Part shown: positions 22,437 through 30,453 of the stretch, one piece after another
Position numbering within the stretch: the stretch's first letter is position 1
Layout of the letters: every line of letters starts with the position of its first letter
Source: Actinomycetes bacterium
Lineage (GTDB): Bacteria; Actinomycetota; Acidimicrobiia; Acidimicrobiales; RAAP-2
Assembly (NCBI GenBank): GCA_021818265.1
Contig: JAKAEP010000007.1
Coordinates: 1-43,815 of the forward strand
Length of the DNA: 43,815 nucleotides
Direction of reading: 5' to 3'
Made by a program: the position numbers and the translations under genes
Notes under the pieces: generated by a model
Told to the model about the DNA's origin: nothing
Databases searched by the model: none
What the model saw: only the letters and a program-made list of their open reading frames with translations

Positions 22437-23127
22437 GGCAGCGGAAGGCCTCGCCGAAGGCGACGCCCACCGGTCGGCCGGCCGCGGCGGCGCGCTCGCG
22501 CACCGCCTCGCCCATCGCCTCGGCGTCGCCGCCGAGCTGGGACGCGTGGGTGCGCACGGCCGCGACCTTCTCCTCGATCGTCCCCGAGACGTCGACGACG
22601 ACGTCGGGCTCGTGGGTGCCCGAGAGCAGGACCGTGCCCACCCGGTGGGCCTCGCCCATCTCGGGGAAGTACAGGGGCATCGCCGCGGCCGGGGCGACCG
22701 CGTCGAGCAGGGCCCAGCCCGTCTCGCGGTGGTCGCGGTGGTTGACGTAGACCCCGCCGAAGAACGTGGCCGTCGGGTCGGGGCCGACGACGACGTCCGG
22801 GCGCCGCGCGCGCACCAGCCCCACCAGGGCGCGGCGCAGCGCCACGTCGTTCACCACCTCGCCGTCGGGCCGGTTGAGGCAGGTCACCTCGGCCACCCCG
22901 AGCCGCTCGGCCGCCGCGGTCAGCTCCGCGCGCCGGCGCTCGGCCAGCGCCCCGGACTCCTGGAGCGGCGAGTGCGAGCCCTTGGCCCCGTCGCACACCA
23001 CCACGAGGTCCACCCGCGCGCCCGCGCGCGCCCAGGCCGCGAGCGCCCCGCCGGCCGCGACGTCGGCGTCGTCGGGGTGGGCGTAGACCGCGAGGACCAC
23101 GCGCGGCGCGAGGCGCAGCGCCCGCAT
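22420..23127 (-). CDS. PIG-L/LmbE-family N-acetylglucosaminyl deacetylase
   Basis: A 235-aa zinc-dependent deacetylase. The metal site is VYAHPDDADVAAGG (His and two Asp) plus VYVNHRDHRETGW (His). Family members include MshB (mycothiol synthesis), Mca (mycothiol S-conjugate amidase) and sugar deacetylases. At 235 aa it is shorter than MshB/Mca (about 290), so I do not assign it to that pathway. It starts directly after the nrdR stop (0 bp) and overlaps dinB. Its link to DNA damage is unknown, but the operon position suggests co-expression with both. Confidence 0.85.
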   Translation of the reverse strand: MRALRLAPRVVLAVYAHPDDADVAAGGALAAWARAGARVDLVVVCDGAKGSHSPLQESGALAERRRAELTAAAERLGVAEVTCLNRPDGEVVNDVALRRALVGLVRARRPDVVVGPDPTATFFGGVYVNHRDHRETGWALLDAVAPAAAMPLYFPEMGEAHRVGTVLLSGTHEPDVVVDVSGTIEEKVAAVRTHASQLGGDAEAMGEAVRERAAAAGRPVGVAFGEAFRCLELAL

Positions 23128-23613
23128 CTAGCCGTGCTGCTTGGGCGCGGTCGACTTGACGAGCATGCCCAGCTCGCGCGCGAAGTCCTCGGGACCCTCG
23201 AAGCCCTTGTACACCGAGGCGAAGCGCACGTAGACCACGTCGTCGAGCTCGCGCAGGGCCTCGAGGGTGGCCACGCCGATCTCCTCGCTCGAGACGTCCC
23301 GGCCGGTCGCGCGTATCGCCTCTTCCACCCGGGCGACGACGCCGGTGAGGGCCTCGTCGTCCACCGGCCGGTTCTTCGCCGCGGCGCGCACGCCGCGCAG
23401 GATCTTCTCGCGGTCGAAGGGCTCGCGCTCGCCCGAGCGCTTCAGAACGAAGGGGCCGACCTCCTCGATGCGCTCGAAGGTCGTGTAGCGCTGGTGGCAG
23501 CGGGCGCACTCGCGACGCCGACGTATCGCCACGCCGTCCTCGGCCAGGCGCGAGTCGACGACCCGGTCGTCGTCGGCCGAGCAGTAGGGGCACCGCACCA
23601 TGTCACGATACAC
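23128..23613 (-). CDS. nrdR: Transcriptional repressor NrdR
   Basis: A 161-aa regulator of ribonucleotide reductase genes. The N-terminal zinc ribbon has C8/C11 (RCPYCSAD) and C36/C39 (RRRECARCHQRY), followed by the ATP-cone domain (PFVLKRSGEREPFDREKI...VYVRFASVYKGF) that senses ATP/dATP. GTG 23613 is supported by AGGAGG 5 nt upstream, giving four residues before the usual MxRCPYC start. It lies 24 bp after the LysM gene with no terminator between them, and immediately before the PIG-L gene. A LexA-controlled nrdR transcript would connect dNTP supply to the SOS response. Confidence 0.95.
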   Translation of the reverse strand: MYRDMVRCPYCSADDDRVVDSRLAEDGVAIRRRRECARCHQRYTTFERIEEVGPFVLKRSGEREPFDREKILRGVRAAAKNRPVDDEALTGVVARVEEAIRATGRDVSSEEIGVATLEALRELDDVVYVRFASVYKGFEGPEDFARELGMLVKSTAPKQHG

Positions 23614-23637
23614 CCGATCCTCCTGGAAAATTGCGGG

Positions 23638-24072
23638 CTAACAGGGGATGAGGACGTGCTCTCCGACGACCACCACCGTCGAGTGCAGCTCGGCCACGAG
23701 CAGCGCGCGCGCCCCGGCCGGGTCGACCGGGTCCATCGCGCGTGCGATGGACCCGAGCGTGTCACCGGGCTGGACGACGTAGAGCTCGCCCGCGGCCAGC
23801 ACCGAGGAGCCCCCGAGGTCGCTCGAGAGCCCGGTCGGCGAGGTCGCCCCGAAGCTGTGGCCGGGGACCGCCAGGACGACGAGCGCCGCCGCCACGAGGG
23901 TCCCCAGGGCGAGCGCGCGACGGCGCGCGCGCACCCGGGCCCGGCGCGCGACGCGCTCGTGCACCCCGGGCCCGCCGCGACGACGCGCGCCCGGGGCCGC
24001 CTCGCCGCTCGCGACCAGGCGCAGCGCGGGCGCCTCGTACTCGGGGCTCTGGAGGATCTCTACGGCGGCCAT
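23638..24072 (-). CDS. SOS-linked LysM membrane protein (ChiZ/YneA/DivS-like)
   Basis: A 144-aa protein: a basic cytoplasmic N-terminus rich in Arg, one transmembrane helix (ALALGTLVAAALVVLAVP) and a C-terminal extracytoplasmic LysM domain (LYVVQPGDTLGSIARAM...GEHVLIPC). In actinobacteria and Bacillus, LexA-controlled single-TM LysM proteins beside lexA or nrdR delay cell division after DNA damage; the architecture and the two LexA boxes here match. ATG 24072 has AGGGAG 5 nt upstream, while an upstream GTG at 24096 lies inside a LexA box and is unlikely. First gene of the presumed operon LysM-nrdR-PIG-L-dinB. Confidence 0.85.
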   Translation of the reverse strand: MAAVEILQSPEYEAPALRLVASGEAAPGARRRGGPGVHERVARRARVRARRRALALGTLVAAALVVLAVPGHSFGATSPTGLSSDLGGSSVLAAGELYVVQPGDTLGSIARAMDPVDPAGARALLVAELHSTVVVVGEHVLIPC

Positions 24073-24089
24073 GGCAACTCCCTGTTCGA

Positions 24090-24127
24090 CGAACACCTGT
24101 TCGTACTTTATAGCGAACGGGTGTTCG
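24090..24127 (-). promoter_or_regulatory. SOS promoter with two LexA boxes
   Basis: CGAACACCTGTTCG at 24090-24103 and CGAACGGGTGTTCG at 24114-24127 both match CGAAC-N4-GTTCG. Between them, on the minus strand, TATAAA (24112-24107) is a good -10 box. LexA on either site would cover the promoter. On the minus strand the distal box reads CGAACACCCGTTCG, identical to the box before lexA. Confidence 0.9.
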
Positions 24128-24159
24128 TTTCAAGGGGCGCTGGTCGCCTGCTCCCTGGC

Positions 24160-25500
24160 CTATCCCCTGGTCAGGGCAATCATCGCCCCGACCCGGCCGA
24201 AGGCCCGGCGCTCCGCGGCAGCCTGTCGGCCCCGCCCGCGCAGCGCGCGAGCGGCGTCGGCGAGGGTGCGCGCGAGGATGACCCCGTGGCGCTCCACGAG
24301 CCGGGCGCACTCGAGCGCGAGCGCCTCGTCGGGGTGGTCGTTGGAGTCGGTCACCTGGCCGTCGGTCACCCACACGAGCGGCTCGCCCCGGCGCCGCTCG
24401 GCGAGCGCCAGGCGCAGGGCCGGCCCGTCCACGCCGTTGCCGACGTTCCCCGGGGGGATCTCGGCCGCCACCCGCCCCCCGGCGACGAGCACCCAGGCGT
24501 TGGGGGTCACGCCGTGGTCGCCGGGCCGGTGGCTGTAGCCCAACACGAGCGCGCCGGGCGAGCGGCGCACGAGTCCGGCCAGCTCGGCGGTGTCCACGGC
24601 CATCGACCCCGACTGGTCGACGAGCACGACCCCGCCCACCGCCCGGGCCGGGCGGGCGAAGGCGCGCCGCAGCGGGTCGGTCGCGAGCCGCGAGGGGTAG
24701 CGCAGGTCGACCCCCGTCACCGACGGGCGGCTCCGGCGCAGCGCGGGCGCCGGGTCGCGGACCGTGCGGCGCGCGTCCACGAGCGCCAGCTCGGCGAAGC
24801 GCCCGCTCGGGGGTCGGCGCGCCCCGTCGGCGAGCGCCCGGCGGTAGCAGCGCAGCTCCTCGGGCCCCAGCGGCGCCCGGGCGCCCGCGGCCCGGGTGAG
24901 CAGCCGCGCGACCTCGAGGGTCGCCTCGGCGAAGCCCCGCGGCCGGCCGAGCTCGTCGGGCGCCGTCGCGCCCAGCCGCTCGCTGGTGAGCCCCCCGACG
25001 CGCGCCCGGGCCGCGCGCACCGTGGCGCGCAGACCGGCCACCCACTCCGGGCGGGCCCGGCGCACCCCGGCGAGGAAGGGACGCTCGGCCCCGGTGCCGG
25101 CGACGGCCACCGCGAAGCAGACCGCCTCGGCCCAGTCACCGGCGGCGGCGACCCGCTCCCCCCCGGCCCGCTCGCTCCCGTCGACGAGGAGCCCGACCTC
25201 GTGGCCGAGTCGCGCGAGCAGCTCGTTCACCCGCAGCTCCTCGGCGCACTCCAGCGCCCGGGCGTCCACCTCGACGAGGGCCTCGGCCAGGTGACGCGGG
25301 TGGGGGCTCACCCGGGCGTGGAGGAGCTCGTGGGCCCGCACGACCCGGGCCGAGGCGTCGGCGCCGAAGGGGACCTCGAGGACTCGGCCCACCAGGTCGC
25401 AGCTCGCCCGCCCCCGGGCCGCCGCCCCGCGCTCGACCCGCCAGGGGCCCGGTCCGACCTCGTCCTCACGCCCGGTGACGAGCTCGGGGAAGACGCTCAC
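24160..25500 (-). CDS. VWA-domain protein with HExxH motif (predicted metallopeptidase-like partner of MoxR)
   Basis: A 446-aa soluble protein. An HELLH motif (H57-H61, RAHELLHARVSP) with acidic residues downstream resembles the metallopeptidase-like N-terminal domain of COG3864/DUF2201 proteins. The C-terminal part has a VWA-like fold with the MIDAS sequence VLVDQSGSMAVD (D-x-S-x-S) and a later Thr/Asp (VWVTDGQVTDSND). In this family a neighbouring MoxR AAA+ ATPase remodels a target with the VWA protein as adaptor. Here the GTG start overlaps the MoxR stop by 4 bp. A much longer frame runs upstream but is shadow of the MoxR gene. Substrate and activity are unknown. Confidence 0.75.
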   Translation of the reverse strand: MSVFPELVTGREDEVGPGPWRVERGAAARGRASCDLVGRVLEVPFGADASARVVRAHELLHARVSPHPRHLAEALVEVDARALECAEELRVNELLARLGHEVGLLVDGSERAGGERVAAAGDWAEAVCFAVAVAGTGAERPFLAGVRRARPEWVAGLRATVRAARARVGGLTSERLGATAPDELGRPRGFAEATLEVARLLTRAAGARAPLGPEELRCYRRALADGARRPPSGRFAELALVDARRTVRDPAPALRRSRPSVTGVDLRYPSRLATDPLRRAFARPARAVGGVVLVDQSGSMAVDTAELAGLVRRSPGALVLGYSHRPGDHGVTPNAWVLVAGGRVAAEIPPGNVGNGVDGPALRLALAERRRGEPLVWVTDGQVTDSNDHPDEALALECARLVERHGVILARTLADAARALRGRGRQAAAERRAFGRVGAMIALTRG

Positions 25501-26210
25501 GCGAGCGCGGCGATGGCCAGCGCGTCGAGGACGTCGGGGGCCGCGGCGCCGAAGACGAGCGCGGCGGCCCGCTCGGCGCCCAGCCGCGCCCGCAGCCGGT
25601 CGAAGGCGTAGAAGCGCCGCAGCGACACCCGCCGCGAGGTGGGGCCGAGCGACCCGGCGAGCGCCGGCCCGCGCAGGTCGGGCGCGAGGGTGGCGACGGC
25701 GGCCGGGTGGGGCCGGTCGACCCTCACCCGCACCGCGAAGCGGTCGAGCAGGGGGGCCGGCAGGTCCTCGACGTCCTCGGCGTTCGAGGTGGCCACGACC
25801 GAGTAGCCCGGCCCCGGGGTGAGCCACTCGAGGCTCTCGGGGTGGCGCCAGCGCGCCGAGGCCGACGAGTCGGTGACCGCGAGCAGCGTGGCCAGGGCGT
25901 CCCCGGCCGCCCGGTCGACCTCGTCGAGCACGAGGCGCCCGCCCCGTCCGCCGTCGGCGCGCCACGCCCGGATCGCGGGCCCCTCGCGCCAGGCGAAGCG
26001 GCCGCCCTCGCCGGGCATCCAGGTGCCGGTCACCTCGGCGCCGGTGAGGTCCTCGGTGCAGACGATGCGCTCGGCCGGCGCGCCCGACGCGACGGCGAGC
26101 GCCGCGTAGGTCTTGCCCGTCCCCGGCGGCCCGTAGAGCAAGAGGCGGTCCACCCCCGCCTCGAGCACGTCAGCCACGTCACGCCAGCACTGGCCCACCC
26201 CGTCGTCCAC
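25497..26210 (-). CDS. MoxR-type AAA+ ATPase
   Basis: A 237-aa AAA+ protein with Walker A YGPPGTGKTYAAL, Walker B GGRLVLDEVDRA, sensor 1 VVATSNAED and an arginine-finger region LLDRFAVRVRVDRP. The AWREGPAIRA segment before Walker B fits the MoxR insert. It is shorter than typical MoxR proteins (about 300 aa), with a reduced C-terminal lid. GTG 26210 is chosen because AAGGGGG lies about 6 nt upstream and the domain begins there; it leaves no room for a long N-terminus. It is coupled to the VWA gene by a GTGA overlap, so the two should act as a chaperone-like pair. Confidence 0.8.
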   Translation of the reverse strand: MDDGVGQCWRDVADVLEAGVDRLLLYGPPGTGKTYAALAVASGAPAERIVCTEDLTGAEVTGTWMPGEGGRFAWREGPAIRAWRADGGRGGRLVLDEVDRAAGDALATLLAVTDSSASARWRHPESLEWLTPGPGYSVVATSNAEDVEDLPAPLLDRFAVRVRVDRPHPAAVATLAPDLRGPALAGSLGPTSRRVSLRRFYAFDRLRARLGAERAAALVFGAAAPDVLDALAIAALA

Positions 26211-26245
26211 CTCGACCCCCTTCGCGACCCAACGGTCGCGCGGGC

Positions 26246-27511
26246 CTAGACGGTGACCGCGACGACGCCGTCCTCTTCGGGGGTGAGCGACGAGCGCAGG
26301 CTGAGCATGAGGCCGCCGCCCACGAGGGCCGTGATCCCCGTGCCGATCGGCCACCAGTTGCCCAGGTGCAGGCCGTAGTAGAGGGCGGTGATGGCCGGGG
26401 CGAGGGTTCCCGAGACGCCCCAGGCCGTGCCCGCCGCCGCGTTGTAGCGCCCGCGCAGGTGCTCGGGGGCGATCTGGTTGACGAGCGCCGACCCGGCCGG
26501 CTGGAGCATCGTCTCGCCCACGGCGAAGACCACCTGGGTCAGGCACATCGAGACGACCGCGACCACCACCGGCAGCGCCAGCGTCGCCCCGAGCGCGGCC
26601 CAGAAGACGAACCACAGCAGGCTCACCAGGGCCATGGCCCGCGTGCGGCTGTGGCCCTCCATCCGGTTGAGGATCCAGAGCTGGCCCACGACGATGGTGA
26701 GGGTGTTGAAGAAGAAGGTGACCCCGATGACGTGGACGCTGACGTGCAGGTTGTTCACGATGAACAGGCTCAGCCCCGAGTCGACCGAGCCGTAGCCCCC
26801 GAGGATGAGGACGAGGCTCGCCAGGACGTAGCGGCGCAGTCGGCGGTCCGCGAGCACCACCCGCCACCCGTCGCGGGCGCGCCCCTCGTGGTGGTCCTCG
26901 TGGACGGGCTTGCCGTGGGCGAGCAGCGTCGCGAAGATGATCCCGGACACCACCGTGACCGCGGCGTCGAAGAGGTACAGCACGGTGAAGCTCTCGGGGT
27001 GGCGCAGGCTCACGATCGAGGCCGACACCAGCAGGCCCATGCCGATCCCGAGGTTGACCATCATGAAGTTGACCCCGTAGGCCCGCTGGCGGTGGGTCTC
27101 GCCCACGAGCCGGGCGATCAGCACCGCTCCCGGCCCCCAGCCCGCGCCCTCGAAGACGGTGATGACGAGCGCGATCACGATCGCCTCGGTCCGGGTGTGG
27201 ATGGTCGTCCACAGGACGAGGCCGACCGCCGAGGCGAGGTACGACCCGATGCCCACCCGCGCCGGGCCGAACTTGTCGATGAGGGTCCCCCAGACGGGCC
27301 CCGTCGCGAGGCCGACGATCGCCGTCGCGGTGAGCAGGAGCGTCGAGAACGTCGTGGAGAAGCCGCGCACGTTGTGCAGGTAGACGACGAACATCGCGAA
27401 GGCCAGGCCGTTGCCCAGGCAGTTCACGAAGGTGCAGAGGTAGAGGCGGCGCAGCGGGCCGCGGATCTCGCGCCGGAAGTCGGCGGGGACGAGACGGTCG
27501 AGGAACTCCAT
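26246..27511 (-). CDS. MFS transporter
   Basis: About 421 aa with twelve predicted helices. The loop 2-3 signature is present as GPVWGTLIDKFGPARVGIGS (G-x-x-x-D-R/K-x-G-x-R), and the second half has a related loop NRMEGHSRTRA. The two six-helix halves are joined by a charged cytoplasmic loop (GKPVHEDHHEGRARDG), typical of drug or metabolite exporters of the major facilitator superfamily. The substrate is unknown. ATG 27511 is preferred over a GTG at 27544; TAGCCT lies 10 nt upstream. The gene ends 35 bp before the MoxR start, so it may be co-transcribed with that pair. Confidence 0.85.
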   Translation of the reverse strand: MEFLDRLVPADFRREIRGPLRRLYLCTFVNCLGNGLAFAMFVVYLHNVRGFSTTFSTLLLTATAIVGLATGPVWGTLIDKFGPARVGIGSYLASAVGLVLWTTIHTRTEAIVIALVITVFEGAGWGPGAVLIARLVGETHRQRAYGVNFMMVNLGIGMGLLVSASIVSLRHPESFTVLYLFDAAVTVVSGIIFATLLAHGKPVHEDHHEGRARDGWRVVLADRRLRRYVLASLVLILGGYGSVDSGLSLFIVNNLHVSVHVIGVTFFFNTLTIVVGQLWILNRMEGHSRTRAMALVSLLWFVFWAALGATLALPVVVAVVSMCLTQVVFAVGETMLQPAGSALVNQIAPEHLRGRYNAAAGTAWGVSGTLAPAITALYYGLHLGNWWPIGTGITALVGGGLMLSLRSSLTPEEDGVVAVTV

Positions 27512-27569
27512 AGGGCGTCCCAGGCTAGCGACGCGATGTGACACCGCTCCGCGTTGTCACCGGATTGTA

Positions 27570-27590
27570 AGGGGCTCTACGAGCCCTTCG
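27570..27590 (-). terminator. Hairpin after livF
   Basis: GGGCTC (27572-27577) and GAGCCC (27581-27586) form a 6-bp stem with a 3-nt loop, extendable by AAG/CTT with a bulge, right after the livF stop on the minus strand. There is no clear U-run. It is a plausible operon end. Confidence 0.45.
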
Positions 27591-28307
27591 CTACGAGCCG
27601 GCCTCGACGTCCTCGCCGAGGTACACCGCACGCACCCGGGGATCGACCAAGAGGTCAGACGCCGGGCCCGACAGCACGATCCGACCGTTCTCGAGGACGT
27701 AGCCCCGGTCGGCAAGGCGCAGCGCGTGCGCGGCGTTCTGCTCGACGAGCAGCACCGTCGTGCCCGCGGCGCGGATCTCGCCGATGATGCGAAAGATCGT
27801 GTCCACGATCATCGGGGCGAGGCCCATCGAGGGCTCGTCGAGCAGCAAGAGGGTGGGCTGGCTCATGAGGGCCCGTCCGATGGCGAGCATCTGCTGCTCG
27901 CCTCCCGAGAGGTTCGATCCCAGCTGCTTGCGGCGCTCTTTCAGGATCGGGAACGTCTCGTAGATGCGCTCCAGGTCCTCGCTGGTCGAGCCGCGCCGCC
28001 GGAACGCCCCCATCTCGAGGTTCTCCTCCACCGACATCTGCGGGAAGATCCGCCGACCCTCGGGGACGTGGCTCACTCCGAGCTTGGCGAAGTCGTGGGC
28101 CCGGGTGTGGCTGATGTCGCGGCCCTGGAAGCTGATCGACCCGCTCGCCGGTGACTGCAGGCCCGAGACCATCCGCAGCGTCGTGGACTTGCCGGCGCCG
28201 TTCGCGCCGAGCAGGGTGACGATCTCGCCCTCGTTGACCTCGAAGGTGATCCCGTGCAGGGCGGTGATCGCCCCGTAGCGCACGACGGCGTCGGCGACCT
28301 GGAGCAT
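27591..28307 (-). CDS. livF: Branched-chain amino acid ABC transporter ATP-binding protein LivF
   Basis: A 238-aa ATPase with Walker A GANGAGKSTTLRM, Q-loop region SHVPEGRRIFPQMSVEENL (the PEGRxxFxxxTV block typical of LivF), ABC signature LSGGEQQML, Walker B TLLLLDEPSMGL and H-loop LLVEQNA. It pairs with LivG to power import through LivH/LivM. The ATG at 28307 touches the livG stop; GTG at 28310 is an alternative start. Last gene of the operon. Confidence 0.92.
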   Translation of the reverse strand: MLQVADAVVRYGAITALHGITFEVNEGEIVTLLGANGAGKSTTLRMVSGLQSPASGSISFQGRDISHTRAHDFAKLGVSHVPEGRRIFPQMSVEENLEMGAFRRRGSTSEDLERIYETFPILKERRKQLGSNLSGGEQQMLAIGRALMSQPTLLLLDEPSMGLAPMIVDTIFRIIGEIRAAGTTVLLVEQNAAHALRLADRGYVLENGRIVLSGPASDLLVDPRVRAVYLGEDVEAGS

Positions 28308-29107
28308 CACGCGGAGGCCTCCGCCGAGGTGCCCAGGTAGGCCTCGATCACGACGGGGTTGGCCCGGATCTCGGCCGGGGTCCCCTCGGCGATCACGCTG
28401 CCGAAGTTCAAGACGTAGAGCCGCTCGGCGAGCGACATCACGAGCTTCATGTCGTGCTCGATGAGCAGGATGGTCACCCCGAGCTCGTCGCGTACCCGGC
28501 GGATCAGTCGGGCGAGGTCGAGCTTCTCGGCCGGGTTGGTGCCGGCGGCCGGCTCGTCGAGCAGGAGGACCTCGGGCTGGGTCGCCAGGCCCCGGGCGAT
28601 CTCCAGGCGACGCCGCTCGCCGTAGGAGAGCGAGGCCGCGAGCACGTTGGCCCGCTCGGCGAGGCCCACGAAGCTCAAGAGCTCCGCGGTCTTCTCGTCC
28701 GATCGCCGGTCGTCGTGGCGGGTCCGCGGACCCCGAACCATCGCCCCCACGACACCGAAGCCCCGGTGGTCCTCCGCGCCGATCTTCACGTTGTCGAAGG
28801 CGCTCAGGGCGCTGAACATGCGCGAGGCCTGGAAGGTCCGGGCCACCCCGGCACCGGCGACGCGGTGGGCCTTCTTGCCGATCACCGACATCGTTCGCCC
28901 GTCGGCTCGGTGGAAGGTGATGGTGCCCTCCTGAGGCTGGTAGACCCCGGTGAGCGAGTTGAACAGCGACGTCTTGCCGGCGCCGTTGGGCCCGATGACG
29001 GCGAGGATCTCGCCGCGCTTTTGGACGAGGCTCACGTCGTTGAGCGAGACGACCCCGCCGAAGCGCAGCGTCGCGTGCTCGACCTCGAAGACGTTCTCGG
29101 TCGTCAT
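28307..29107 (-). CDS. livG: Branched-chain amino acid ABC transporter ATP-binding protein LivG
   Basis: A 266-aa ATPase with Walker A GPNGAGKTSLFNSLTG, the GVARTFQASRMF block characteristic of LivG, signature LSYGERRRLEIA, Walker B VLLLDEPAAGTNP and H-loop LLIEHDM. ATG 29107 overlaps the livM stop by 4 bp (ATGA). Upstream open frame is shadow of livM. Confidence 0.92.
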   Translation of the reverse strand: MTTENVFEVEHATLRFGGVVSLNDVSLVQKRGEILAVIGPNGAGKTSLFNSLTGVYQPQEGTITFHRADGRTMSVIGKKAHRVAGAGVARTFQASRMFSALSAFDNVKIGAEDHRGFGVVGAMVRGPRTRHDDRRSDEKTAELLSFVGLAERANVLAASLSYGERRRLEIARGLATQPEVLLLDEPAAGTNPAEKLDLARLIRRVRDELGVTILLIEHDMKLVMSLAERLYVLNFGSVIAEGTPAEIRANPVVIEAYLGTSAEASA

Positions 29108-30453
29108 ACGTCGTCTCCGAGCAGGACCTCGTCGGGGTGGCCCTCGTGGGACTTCTCGTAGAGGGTTATCTCGCGCCGACGCTGGCGCGACGGGATGAGC
29201 CCCGCCGGCCGGAAGATCATCATGGTGATGAGGAGCGCCCCCACGTAGATGTAGAGGTCGGGCTGCTGGTAGCCCGAGGGCGGCGTGTGGTTGAGGTACG
29301 CCTGGACCACCTGGATGATGATCGCTCCCACCACGACGCCCGAGATCGACCCCATCCCGCCCAGGATCACGAGGACCAGGATGTTGATCGAGAAGACCAG
29401 GGTGAAGCTCGAGGGGAAGAGGAAGTTGTCGGCGCTGGCGGTGATGACCCCCGCGAAGCCGGCCGAGGCCGCCCCCACGGCGAAGGCCATGACCTTGAAC
29501 TTGAGCGGGTTGATCCCGAGCGACTCCGCCGCGACCTCGTCCTCGCGGATCGCGGTCCAGGCGCGGCCAACCCGCGAGCGCTGGAGCAGGGAGAAGATGA
29601 CGAGGAAGAGGACCACCGAGCCGAGGGCCAGGTAGTAGTACGGCACGGGAGCGAGTCCCCACGCGTACTTGATGGGCCCAACGTGGAAGACCGGGTGGGG
29701 GATCTGCTTGGTGCCCGTCGAGCCTCCGGTGATCCCGTAGAGGTTGTTCGCGAAGATGGTGATGATCTCGCCGAAGCCCAGGGTCACGATCGCGAGGTAG
29801 TCCCCGCGCAGGCGCAGCGTCGGCGCGCCGAGCAGGACGCCCGCGACCACCACGAAGACGACGGCGAAGGGGATCGCCCAGAAGGCGTCGAGGGCGTGGC
29901 CGAAGGGCGGCGGCGTCGGCAGGGCCCCGGTGACCCACGCCGTGGTGTACGCACCGATGGCGTAGAAGGCCACGTAGCCCAGGTCCAGGAGGCCGGCGAA
30001 GCCCACCACGACGTTGAGCCCGATGGCGAGCAGGACGTAGATCGCGACGTAGGTCACAAGGGCCGACTGCCAGAAGGCGTCGTTCACGATGTGCGGCAGC
30101 AGGATCCCGAGGACGAGCAGAGCCAGGGCGAAGCCCACGCGGACGGGGCGCCTCTCGCTCACCTGGCGCGGACCGGCGAGCGCGCTCGAGCCGCGCGCGC
30201 GGATCGTGTCGCCGTAGCGGGTCCAGAACTCGGCGATCCCCCACGCGACGAGGGCGAGCGCCAGGAACACCAGCCACCGCTGGGTCCGGAACATCCCGAA
30301 GAAGGACGCCGGCTCGGCGTAGGAGCCCGTGAAGCCCGAGGTCGGGTACTGATTCGAGCCCGGTGGTCCGGTGATGAGCTCAACGACCGCAACGACGCCG
30401 AGGACGACGAGGAGCCGACGGATGGGCGCGCGCTGGAAGAACGTCCGGATCAC
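29104..30453 (-). CDS. livM: Branched-chain amino acid ABC transporter permease LivM
   Basis: A 449-aa permease. An N-terminal extension with two extra helices (about 12-30 and 60-78) precedes the conserved core: GLNVVVGFAGLLDLGYVAFY, TLRLRGDYLAIVTLGFGEI (the coupling-type loop contacting the ATPases) and AIREDEVAAESLGIN. About ten helices in all. It forms the membrane channel with LivH. GTG start overlapping the livH stop by 4 bp (GTGA). Confidence 0.92.
   Translation of the reverse strand: MIRTFFQRAPIRRLLVVLGVVAVVELITGPPGSNQYPTSGFTGSYAEPASFFGMFRTQRWLVFLALALVAWGIAEFWTRYGDTIRARGSSALAGPRQVSERRPVRVGFALALLVLGILLPHIVNDAFWQSALVTYVAIYVLLAIGLNVVVGFAGLLDLGYVAFYAIGAYTTAWVTGALPTPPPFGHALDAFWAIPFAVVFVVVAGVLLGAPTLRLRGDYLAIVTLGFGEIITIFANNLYGITGGSTGTKQIPHPVFHVGPIKYAWGLAPVPYYYLALGSVVLFLVIFSLLQRSRVGRAWTAIREDEVAAESLGINPLKFKVMAFAVGAASAGFAGVITASADNFLFPSSFTLVFSINILVLVILGGMGSISGVVVGAIIIQVVQAYLNHTPPSGYQQPDLYIYVGALLITMMIFRPAGLIPSRQRRREITLYEKSHEGHPDEVLLGDDV

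Noticed and set aside
22437..22460. A LexA box directly before dinB
   Set aside because: No CGAAC-N4-GTTCG match is present there; control would have to come from the promoter at 24090-24127.
22546..25611. A 1021-codon open frame on the plus strand
   Set aside because: It runs antisense through PIG-L, nrdR, the LysM gene and the VWA gene and crosses the SOS promoter; high GC explains the lack of stops.
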